This document shows, piece after piece, positions 39,587-50,660 of a stretch of DNA of 64,000 bases. The notes beneath the pieces are model-generated. The model searched no databases, was not told where the DNA came from, and saw nothing but the letters and a program-made list of their open reading frames with translations. Origin of the DNA: Pyrocephalus nanus (lineage: Eukaryota; Chordata; Aves; Passeriformes; Tyrannidae); NCBI GenBank assembly GCA_038380795.1, contig CM076267.1, forward strand, positions 14,677,501 through 14,741,500. Direction: 5' to 3'. The number at the start of each line of letters is the position of its first letter. Positions within the stretch are counted from its first letter, which is position 1. The translations under genes and the position numbers were made by a program.

Positions 39587-42500
39587 GATGTATGTGGCTT
39601 TACAAGAGTGTTGTTCTCATGCTTCTGCTTGAATTTGGGTTAAAAACAGTGTTGTGGGATTGACACAGTCATTCTATGCTGATAATTGATTATAATTAAT
39701 TCTATTTGAAGATCAACGTTAAAGTGTGTCTGAAATGGGTTTCGATTCTACCTCTTGTTAACCAGTACTTGTCCAGAATTGTCATATCTCTGGGTTCTGG
39801 GTTCTTACTTTTTACTTCATAGTGCACAAATGAAAATTTTGATTTAATTTCACTCGCTGGGTGTCTGTTTAGCTTTAGCCACAAGGGTATACAGGGAGGG
39901 ACACAATTCTGTCCCAAAATAGGAAGTACTTTTAATTCTACAAATATGCTCTGCGTGTCTTGGAGCTGCTATTTACAGCTGTGCTGGGAAGATTTTCTTA
40001 CAATCCCTGAGTACTTCAGGCGTATATCTGATCAGTCAAAGGAGGATGCATCAGTAGAGTTCTTCAAGGTGTGAAAATATTAAATGCCACCCTCAGTGCT
40101 CTCCCACATAGTCTGATTACAGTCCTACCCTCCTGCTAGCACAGGGAAAACACTTATTTGAAATCTTCTTTCTTCTAAGGAGACATGTCTTTGGAAAACC
40201 TAAATGAAATTCCTAGCTGAGGGCTAGCACAGCTTCAGTGTAACAGCTCTCTGAGCCAAAACACTACCTGCAGGTGATTTCCTCAAACTGGCAGTGCCAT
40301 GTCCAATGCAACAGCTGGAAGTAGCAAGAAGATGCTTTAGGTTTTATGCCTGCTGCAAACACGGCCAAGAGAACAGAATTCCCTGTGTGGTAGATGTGGA
40401 GAACTTCCCACCTCCAGTGAAGATCATAGTGAAGGACACTTGGCTTACTGGTGTGACAGGGTGAGATGGAGATAGTGGGCCCAGAGAATTAGCTCATTAC
40501 CCATTGCAGTTCTCAGCTCTGAGGTACAAGGTAATAATTTTATAAGATAATGGTTAGCAGTGTGAGAGACTCCTGTTGAAGACCTCTGCACCAGGCAAAA
40601 CACACCTGTATGGCTACACCATGTACCTCATCGGGGCAAGAGAAGGTGTTAATTCTGCCTGCTGACTTACCCAGCCCATTCAGCTTCTTTGAGGACTGAA
40701 GCAATCACAGAATGAACTGTGTGTGTATCCACAGTTAGTCCCTTGAATTCACCCTTCTAATCCCTCATGATACTGCTTCAGATCTCAAGGCCAGGATCCT
40801 GCAATTTCTCAAAGATTATCAGCAGAGGCTGCTCCATGGATCCATGTAACCACCCCCATGGGTACCTTTTACTAGTTGCACACTGAAGCATGCAATTACA
40901 CTAGCATTACAGAGAAAATAAGGATGCGCAGCCCACATTCCTACATTGTAATGGACACAAATTTGCTCAAAATTTATGCAAGCTCCTTTTATCCCAGGAC
41001 GTGAATTATCTGCGGGATCAGTGCCTTTCCTGCTTCTTTCCAAACACTTGGCAACGTGGAGGCAGTTGGATTAATATGTTTTCATTTCTGAGTGGGTTAG
41101 TCCATGCCCATTTTTCCCCTGCATGGAAATGGGAAGTCACAAAAAGAAGAGAGAGAGGCTGATGCTGAGAGGCTGAATCAGGGGGCTAATCCACTTGGAA
41201 ATACAACTTCTCAATTAATTTGGTGAATTAGAAGGGACATTGTGTTTGCTTGTCTTAACTACTAAAGCATGATTTCTCTTCCAACAGGCAGCCACTTGAT
41301 GAGAGAGGGCTTGTGGTTGTGTATTTGACCCAGGTAAATTGCCAGAGGGTTCAAAAAGCCCCCTAAACATCCTTTCACATAACAGGTGAAGTGTGACTGC
41401 ATTACAAACAAGCAGCCCAGAGAAACACGGCTTGAGGCTCTCTCGTGTATCCCCCTTGGTCACCCAGTTCCATTAACTTTCAGTTTTCCTAATTTCATAT
41501 CATTACACGGTAGCTGACGTCTGTCAGAATGCATTAAAATAAAGAGAATGCCTGAGTCAGGCCAACAATGCATTTTTCCCCATGTTAAAAAAGTGCCCTT
41601 GCTTTTAGTGTGCTAAAACATAAACCCCTGTCCCCAGAATACATCAGCTAAAATCTATTGTGGTTTGCATCCACTGAAATTAGATATGCAGTGGATGAAT
41701 TTGACCTGGAACCCTTTAAGATACAAAACTTAGATGTGATCTCCCTGTCTTAGGGCTCCTTTTTCCATCCATTTCTTCCTGGTGGAAATTCAACTTTGCA
41801 AGCTAAAAATTGAATTTGATAGTATGTTCTGCCTGCAAATAGGATAAAAACCCACCTCCCAGGCAACATGTTCCCTCAGGGCTTGGTTTATCACAAGTTC
41901 CCCCATCAGTGATGTATATTAAGGCCGATATATTTGAAGGTGCCTTTGACTATCTTTATTTGTAAGCTATGAGCTTTCTGCTCCTACAGTGATAAGGTAA
42001 GGAAATCAATTATTTCTGCTACAAAATAACAGCAAACTGGCTCATTAGGATATAACACAAAACCAGCTTAATTTATTCGAGCATGATTATCTGAGTCACC
42101 TGCAGTTGTGATCTGAACAAAGCCAAATATTGTAAATGCACTGAATGGCTTTTACAGTGTCAGTGCTGGGCATGAATCCAACAGCTCCTGGGATAGTCAG
42201 CCTAAGGAGAGTATGCCTTTTATTCAGTCTTTCTTTCTAAAATACATTACTTGTCCTAAAGTATGGATGTGTCAGCTTCTAATGATGTACTTAAATATAT
42301 TTGTAACAAGATGCCCTTAAAATTACAGGCAATTACTATCATTCCATCATAATAGAGATTTTCCTTAACACTTTAACCATGTCAAAGTTGCATGCAGAAT
42401 TAATAAATACAAGCAATTTTAACCTTCATTAATTTATTCAAATGAGCTCCTCTGTGACTTAAGAAAGGAGCAGAAATAATTCCTAGTATCTGCATGTGGT

Positions 42501-45500
42501 AAAGAAAAAAGTGAAATATTTCATATAATGAGCAGTATCATCCCAGGGCACACACAGTGTCATTGCCAAATGACATCTCAATTCTCCCCAAATAGTGTTG
42601 GTGGAGCTACTCTCAGTGACTGAAAGCAATAATAGCAGTGGCTCCTCTCTAATGCGATTAAACACTGAAGTGATGAACTCTAATATCGAAACAGGCTCTA
42701 AGGCAAAAGTTTCATGACATGGTGGTGACTTCTGCCAGCCCCATAATTACAGCAGGATTGCTCTGAGGCTTCAATTCCACCCTAAAGCCAAATGTCTTTC
42801 AATGGCTAAATTTGCCATTTGTTTCAATAGGAAGTTGTAAAAATTTTAATGTCTGCCTTGAATGTCTAGCACAAAAAATCTGCACAAATCATTGTCATCT
42901 TGATGACTACTTTCCCTCCAAGGGATTACTACAGAAAATAACTGACAAGGAAAGCTTGAAATTATTCTTCCCCTGCCTCTGCATCTGACACTGTCACATA
43001 TCTGTTAGTGTCATGGGTTAACATCAATTTACGCAAATAAACCCCAAATCTAATCCCTTCTTTCCTCTCAAATAGCAGCTCCTTCCTTCACACTGCTGCT
43101 TTCTCCCCTATAGCTGTACAAACTGGCAACTCAGAAGAACTAAAAGATTTAAAACCTGATGTCCCACCCTCCATGTTGCAGAGCTCCATTTTTAAAGTGC
43201 ATCAAAGCCGGTATTTCTCTAAAGATCCGATATTTCAGCCTGTCACTCTGATTTCAATCTGCATCCAGATGCAGGCAAACAGATAGAAATTTAAAATGGG
43301 ATCCCCCTCTCCCAGCTTGGAAAGAGCCTTGTTTGGTGGCTGAAGACTCTTCATTCCCTCCCACAGGTCAGTTAGAGGGATAAGGGACAAAATCCTGTGC
43401 TGTGAGGATTAAATTAGATTATTAGCCAGTGTGTGCATGCATACGTGCACGATGCTGGTGGGGGAAGGATGAAACAGGGAGGATATGAAAGGCTTATCCT
43501 TGTGCATCCGCAAAGCAAATCCTTCACACAGTGAGTTATCCTGGCTGTCTTGTCCTGAACAATCCTGCTGCATGAAAGCGCTTTCCAGAGATGCCACAAG
43601 CACAGCTGGATTGCCAATGGCTGCAAACAAAGAGCTACTGCACAGGCAGCACTGGGATAGAGAGAAAGACTGTGAAATGAAGAGCACGTGGAGAACAAGA
43701 TGGATCCGATTCTGCTTCAGCGATACCCCAATCTGAAATTGGCAGCAGCCAGCATATGACTTCTGGGAAAAATGTGGGTTTGGTGTGTCCTATAATACAT
43801 TTCCCCACAGTTTCTAAGGTACCATTTCATTTTTATTGGTATCTACTTTGTACTTACTACCTCCTCCTAAGACGCCAGTATTAACTTTTTCCAAACACTA
43901 TTTGATACTTGGGCTATTGCTTTCCCCAAAGCAAACATATCTGACACGATCTCTCTGGTCTTCCCCAGGAACCCAAGTGCTCTGCAGTCAGCTGAGCCTG
44001 ACTATTTCAATTAATTTTAAAGCAAATCAGACCCTACACCACTGGTAGTCTTATAAAACATAATAAACAAATAATCTATTGTTAACAGATTTAACAACTA
44101 ATCCAGAAAAGTGTGCCAGTGTTATTGCAAGTGTAGAAACATGTCTCAGGTTTTCATTTACCTAGCAGTGGGAAATATTTCACCTCTTGTGATACCAGGC
44201 TGAGTGGGCCATGCATCGTCTCCTGAAGAAATCCTTTGGCTAATCCGCAGATTTAGAACCCACCAAGCAATCCTAAATCGAAACCCAGTTTTTAGACGTA
44301 GGAAGACATTTTTAAATCTGCCTTCCAAAAAAGTGCAATGTAAGAGTATATGTTTTTGCTGTTGTTGTTGTCTAATTTCTACCATACCCATATGCAGAAA
44401 TTCCTCTGCAGTTCGGCGGTGCTTGGTGGGTGCACGCTCCCTAATCCTGGGGGCTGCAGGGCTGCCTCTGCCTGGTGGCTGGGATAACGTTGCCCTCCAG
44501 TGGCTAAACTGAAAAACCGGGATAAAAGCCCACTGCAGTATTGTTTTTGGTGCTTCAGAAATGCATCCAAAGAAGTCTGCAATAGAAAATATTAAGAAGT
44601 TATATCATGCTAATTTCTAATTTATTAATATAAAATTATTCCCTCCCTTCCTGTTTCTTGTAAGTATGCAATCTGGAACAATCTTCATCCACAGAACTTC
44701 TTGCTATTCTTTCTCTGTCGTGCCAGGCTTAAATAGTGGGGTATGGGAAAACATTTAATGAGAAGCCAACACAGCATTTTGGTTTGTCCCTATATTTCAA
44801 AGTGTGGCCAAACCCCATTTTCAGAGATCGTGCAAAGCAATCTCTCAGTATTACATGCCACTGTAGCATGTAAGTACTTCTCAAAAATACTCTTGATGTT
44901 TGTTTCCAATAGCATGTGACATAAATGCTGATGAACTAATATGTGGCACCAAAGGCACGAGGATTTTAAAAGGTACAAAGGCGTATGAAGTCTCAGTGCC
45001 CCTCTGAGATGCCTCACAGTTTATATTTCTTTTGAATATTCAGCATAATAAGGCATTTTCTGTGTTGAAAGCGAAGCTCCATTCATGAAAGCCTGTGAGG
45101 GCTCAGCACATACACAGATCTGACTGCATCTCAAATTTAGCACCAAGAAAATGTGACTCACACAACGAGTGCTTACTGGTGTGAGACTTGGGTTCAAGTG
45201 ATTTGTAAAGCATATTACAGGGAACCTACTGAACAAAACTAGAGAGTTTAATTCTTAAAATGCTTTTCAGTTACCACAATCATAAGAATTTCCTCTTCCA
45301 CTCTGTGTCTCCCAATTTTTGTAACAAATGAGGCAAGAGTCTCAGGACTCCTTCAGCGGACAGCCCTAATTTTATCCCAGTTTGGACTGAAATAGATTAT
45401 GATATTGCAGGACAAAAAGTACCTGCTCCTGTTGTTGAACCTGTATCATACTACACTAAAATAACATAATAAAATATTTGGTTAAGGTTGTGAGAGAAAC

Positions 45501-45929
45501 TTTATTGTCAGAATTTCCTCTCATTTTGGAGCTGGACTTTGCACCTTTAATGTTCTCTTTGCTTCTTACAGAAAACTGCACTAGATAAATAAAATGAAAT
45601 TACTTTAAATAGACTCCTCCTGACAGTTACATGAGATTCAGCTGGGAGAAAAACTTTGGACCCACAGCATATGCTTCTGCCTTTTGAGCTAATTAAATAA
45701 TTGACAGCTGTGGAAGACTGTCCATTTACAAAGGTCATCTGCAATGAGGCAGCAACACAATTAACACCAGCAGCAAAAAGTAACTCAAGATAAAACAGGA
45801 AATGTCAGAGAGTGCTTAAATAGTGGAGATGTTTTCAAATCAACTGAGCTAGGTGAATTCCTCCCAAGGCAAATATAAAACTGGTGAAAGCCAGCTCAGG
45901 AGCATTAATAATTTCCCTTGGAAAGATGT

Positions 45930-46150
45930 GTGAGATTACAAATATAACATCTACTTTAAAAAAGGATGAGAGAGTACAAAGGTGTCAGGGAGTTATAGAC
46001 TATTTGTGTTTCAGATGCTGGAAAGTAGCACAGCAAATAATTAAACCTTTGATAGGAGCTCAGAAAATAATAAGTAAAAAAAAAGAGGATATTTTTAAAG
46101 GACAAATGGTGTTAAATAATACCACACCATTTGAGTTTTGTTTGTTTTCT
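45930..46150 (+). mobile_element. Decayed LINE (CR1-type) reverse-transcriptase fragment
   Basis: Translation of this stretch gives LKKDERVQ, then a degraded counterpart of the GNYRPVSLTS motif, then KVAQQIIK, which aligns with the KVMEQII segment of CR1-family reverse transcriptases. The copy is short, carries many substitutions and is dead. A T/TG simple repeat follows directly. Recognition is by eye. Confidence 0.5.
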
Positions 46151-46212
46151 GTTTGATTGGTTGGTTTTTTGTTTTTGCTTTGTTTTGTTTTTGTTTGTTT
46201 TTTTTTTTTTTA
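46137..46212. repeat. T-rich (TTTG)n simple repeat
   Basis: Irregular TTTG/TTTTTG units run into a homopolymer T tract of about 15 bases. It may be a relic tail or a microsatellite seeded beside the LINE fragment. Confidence 0.8.
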
Positions 46213-49200
46213 ATTTGGAGAGAGAGAAGGGACCTTTCTAGGTAGGAATTATTTACCTTAATTTTAATGAGGCTTTGATGCTGTTTTAAATTACATTCTC
46301 ATATGGAGGCTGGGAAGTGTTGTATATTTTGGTGTATGATAAAAGAGCTGCAAAAGCACCTAGAATGATATATCTAGAGCTGTGTAGAGCTATATCTAGA
46401 GTGTCTAGTGTTTATTTGCAGGGGTGGCCATCTCAAGCTGAACACTGTTCTTTCATGATGTGGCTGAAGACAAAATGGTGCTTAAGAAATCTGAAAATGC
46501 CACCAAAGTGAGGGGGATGGTAAGCACAATGACTGAGAAGATTAGAACTAAAAAAATTTATAATTTCAAATTTCATTAATGGACTGATCAGGAAAAACCC
46601 CAGGATTCAACCTCTTACACAAATGTGTCATTCAGTTCATCAAGAATAACAAACAGCAGGTGGAAGGAACTAGTGGCTGGGCAGTCATTCTGCAGGACAG
46701 TAAATGCATGCAATGAAAGACCGTGATTATCAACTGTGACTCATGTGCAAAGGGTAAATATAACATGGAGAAAAGGGGTTGTAAACACAGTTTGCTTGCT
46801 TTCCCCCTCTGTGCCCCTTGATAAGGCTTGTGTATGACATTCAGTGAAATTTTTTCTTTCTGCCTGAGCAATGTGTAGTCACTGCATAGTCTAGAAAAGA
46901 GAAAGGGAGTGCTTAGAGGGAAAGAGGAAGCTGGAAATTCAGAAGCTGGGGTGGGGGACAGTGAGGAGGAAAAGCAACAGTGATGTTCTTTTCACAGAGG
47001 AACTATAAACACGGAGCCTCAGAGTATCTCAGCTCCATGCAGAGGAATTTGTGTAGCTATTTCTCCTTTGTGGTGCTGTGGGATTAGGAGTTCTGGGTGT
47101 GCTGCTTTGAAGTAGCTCATGTGTCAGCTGTGATCCACCCATTTGTCACTGTTCAGGAGCCCCTGAGCTGGAATGGGCCTGGCAGGATGCACCAATATAT
47201 TCTCCTAACTCATTACCTCTCATTATGTTTTTATTTTTTTGTTTTCAAGCAAGGTTGGATGGAGTGGTATAACCCTATTTAGCTTTCTAATTTTCCTACT
47301 GCAGAGATTTCTTTGTTTCCTAATAGACTAATTTCCTTCCATTGCATGAGCTAAGCTGAAAATGGACAGAGCAGGCAGATGAATAGATGGGAGCTGTTAA
47401 ACCCCCTGAAAGATTTTTTTTAAAATTATTTTCCATTTTATTAAAGGCAAAGTTCTGTCGTGTGTCAAGTGTTCATGAGTTACAGATAGAGGATAAGCCC
47501 TAGGCACTTACAGCTGATCCTCAAAGTCAAAGACCAGTTTTACTTTTGAGAGTGGAACCAGTTTGAGATCTTTTCCCTGCAGGCATATTTCACAGCAACA
47601 ACGAAGGAAAGACTGTGTGTTAGGCTTGCATCCCTTGGGAAAGACCATCAGGAATCACTAAACAGGCATAATTAATACTAGGGTTGGTCTGCACCACAGT
47701 TTTGGCATATGCTTGCAAGCAGGTGTTCGGAAAGGCCTCTTGGGAGAAGACAACTGTGAGCACCTCATGAAACCCAGTGCAGGAAGATGCTAACAGATGT
47801 GCTTCCAAGCTTTGTTTTGCCTTATTTGGGGTGCCAATTTCCCATCTACTTTGTCTTCCAGCTTGCTGCCAAGCTTGTACTGATGGAAATACGAAGTGTC
47901 AAAGTGTCCTTGCCCTGCTTTGTTTATCTCTATAGGAAATTCAGTTCATAATTCCTAAGTTTTCAGGTAGTACCCACTTTTATGTATGAACCCAGGCAAA
48001 GACTACGTAATGATTGCAAACTTAAAACTATTTTTCTGTAGAAAGTTCTACTTCACGTACCTTCTTCAATAAAACTATTGGGCAAGATCCTGGATGGCTG
48101 TGGTATTCTTCTTTCCACCGGGCATTTATCCAAAGTTTTACCCTGTGGGTAAAGAAGGAGAAAGGCCAAGTCATCAATCTACTTTTACATCGAAGCCATT
48201 CACATTTGCTCAGAGCTGCCATAAGCAGCTGGGTCTCAGCTATAACTGTCTGGATAATACATTTCTACTTGTAAAAAAATCCCCCCAAAATGGGGAAACA
48301 ATTTTCCTTGATGCCTTGTAAAGGCATTGAGAGAAGTTAAACACAAGACAAGCCCTTCATTACTGCTTCCCAAGAGCATGCATTCATCCAGGCTTGTTTT
48401 TTGAGGGAGACATAATCAAAAAAGGAGTAAGCAGAGCAATGAGTGAGAACCTAACTGGAACTGAGGTCTGACTTGCTTTGGTGTAAATGAAATTACAGCT
48501 GATCACTCTGGATCTTGAGTCCTCTGAGATATCACACATTTATTATTTATACCCAGAGACTGACATTCTGTAAAATGGAAATGGCCAATTAATCACAAGC
48601 ATCTTTTGGCAAGCTTTTGCAAGGAAAGAACTTCAAATCTTCATCCAGGCTAACCAAGCTCCAGTGGCCCCAGATGGAGTTGATTAGTCAGATCTGGTGA
48701 TTGCCTATAAGGGAGCTCTGTGCAGACTCACAAAGGAAAAAGGAAATGGGGATTAAGGTTTGTTTCAGGAACGATTAGACAGTTTTTCCTTTGAATGGTG
48801 GAAACAGCTCTGAGGAAATCTGACAGCATGAAGGTGTGAAGGGGGAATGTTTGGATTTATTGTTAGTGTGTTTTGCCAGAGAGCTAAAAGCCCTAATTAA
48901 TGTCAGACTGAGAGTTAAAGGATAGGAACATCACATATGGAGTTTGATGGTTACAGGTATCTGCAGTTTTGCTCAGACTTTGAAAAGGAGCAGGGTGCTG
49001 GTACTTGGGCTGGGCATGCAAACCTCCTGCAAAGCAGAGGTTCCCACTTCTGGCCCCAATTGGGTTTCCTTGAATAATGTTTGCAATTACTGCTCTAGCT
49101 GTGAGAGTTTGGACCAAAGTCTGGGATTCAGCTTTTGTGTCAAATCTAGGATTCACAGAGGACTATGAAAGGGTTTGTGTCAATATTCCATGTCAGCACT

Positions 49201-50338
49201 TGGGGCAGCATAAAAATAAAATGCTCATTGATTATGATGCCTTCCAAAATGCTTTTCTGCTGGTGTGTGAAAAGCCACTGCTGATGAAATTGATCAGTTC
49301 TTGTTTCTCTGTTCTTTCCGTGTGTGTGAGCACACCTGTGTCTTGTGCCTAGACTGCAAGCTATGCTGGAAATCAGTTTGACTGTGGTTTTCCTTGATTG
49401 TGAGCCTAAGGGAGGGCTTTTGGACTAAGATAACATCAGGAATAATAATGATAGTAAGCAGACCTGATTTTCTTGGCTGATTAATCTGAAATCTCCTTAG
49501 AGACATCCAGGAAGACAATGCATGATTTTCTCTGGCAGTAGCTGACTGGGTTTTTTTGTCTACTGGTTTCCTCTAAAACGTTTTTCACGTTGCCAAGCTG
49601 CTCTGTTCCTTTGATATGCAAAGTACTTTGAAGAGAGAATCCCTCAATTACCAATATTCCCAAAGCATGGCAATGTAGTAAGGAGGGAAAGGAGATTTTT
49701 GTCTTCAGACATCTCTCAGTATAAAAAGGAAACACTTGTGTTTGCAGGGTTGGTCTTCTGGTACAAGGGTTTTGGAGTGTTTGTGTGAGATTTACTCTTC
49801 TGTAGCTATAGTAGTATCACCACTTTGTTCTCTATTTTGAGAATACTTATGGAAAATAATGTGGGTTTTGAGATATATCTAGAAATGAAAGACAACTGGT
49901 AACAATACCCTCAAAGGTCATGGGCAAGGTAATGCAAACCAAGAAGTACTCAATATATGTGATGAAATATTTGCTATTCTCATACATCTCTGATAATTTA
50001 ATATCCAGCAACCACCAACATATACATGATATAGCATTCATTATACTTGGACTTCTTAGAGTGAGTGGGTTCCAGTTTGATCAAATAGCCTGGATGTAAT
50101 GTGGTTCAGAAATTCTCTCTGTTGTTCATGGTGGGGGAAATCTACTGTTTAATGAAACAGTCTTGACCTGCTGGTGAGTCATGGGCAGAATGCAACTTGG
50201 GAGACGCTTCCAGCCAGCCCAAAGCCTTGTCCTGGTGGTGATGGAATGGCTGCTCCCCCAGCAGGCTGTGTCCTGTGGGATTCTGCAGCGCCGTGAGGAG
50301 GAGACTGGAGAGCCCTGGGGACAGGCCCTGTGGGGTGT

Positions 50339-50498
50339 TGTGCTGGTTTTGGCTCGGGTAGAGTGAGTTTTCTTCGCAGCGGCTGGTATGTGGTTGTGCT
50401 TTGGATTTGTGCGGAACAAAGGTTGGTAACACAGAGATATTTTCGCTATCGCTGAGCAGGGCTTACACAGAGCCTAGGCCTTTCCTGCTTTTTGTACG
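50339..50498 (+). mobile_element. LTR 5'-end fragment abutting the XRCC5 promoter
   Basis: It begins TGTGCTGGTTTTGG, the 5' terminus of an avian endogenous-retrovirus LTR family that I recognise. It stays alignable by eye for about 160 bases with the reverse complement of the right-hand part of the LTR at 54190-54779 (shared phrases: TTTTCTTC, TTTGGATTTGTGC, AACACAGAGAT or its variant, GCTGAGCAG, CACAGAG). It stops where the GC-rich XRCC5 island starts, so the rest of the LTR is missing. It is the upstream (U3-side) part of an LTR, with no coding capacity. Confidence 0.75.
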
Positions 50499-50660
50499 GC
50501 CAAGGGGGGCCCTTCCCGCATCCCGCCGCCAGGCGGCGCTGCCCCCCCCCACCGCGGAACGCGAGGCGCCGCCGCCGTGTTGCGGGCGGAGCGCTGAGTG
50601 CGCGCACCGCGACCCGGCTGCACCGCCATGGCTCCCGGCGGGAAGGTACGGCTGGCATGG
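50495..50660 (+). promoter_or_regulatory. XRCC5: Short CpG-rich promoter of XRCC5
   Basis: A compact GC- and CpG-rich stretch directly upstream of and across the XRCC5 start codon, without a TATA box. It includes a C-rich run near 50542-50550 and a palindromic CCGCCAGGCGG at 50526-50536 that resembles a CTCF core. Transcription probably begins within it. Confidence 0.65.
50628..50645 (+). CDS. XRCC5: XRCC5 coding exon 1
   Basis: Only six codons (MAPGGK), ending AAG followed by the donor GTACGG. The equivalent human exon encodes seven residues, so the tiny first coding exon is conserved. Its short length makes it easy to miss. Confidence 0.88.

Larger units (their letters stand above)
36407..50338. 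other. TMEM169-XRCC5 intergenic region (may include a long TMEM169 3' UTR)
   Basis: About 14 kb without a supported gene. Open frames are short and look like chance. The only recognisable mobile element is the LINE fragment near 46 kb. A T-rich simple repeat lies at 46137-46212. The AT-rich block at about 41.5-43.0 kb has homeodomain-like TAATTA/ATTAAT words and could be conserved non-coding sequence, but that cannot be judged from one genome. Confidence 0.5.
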
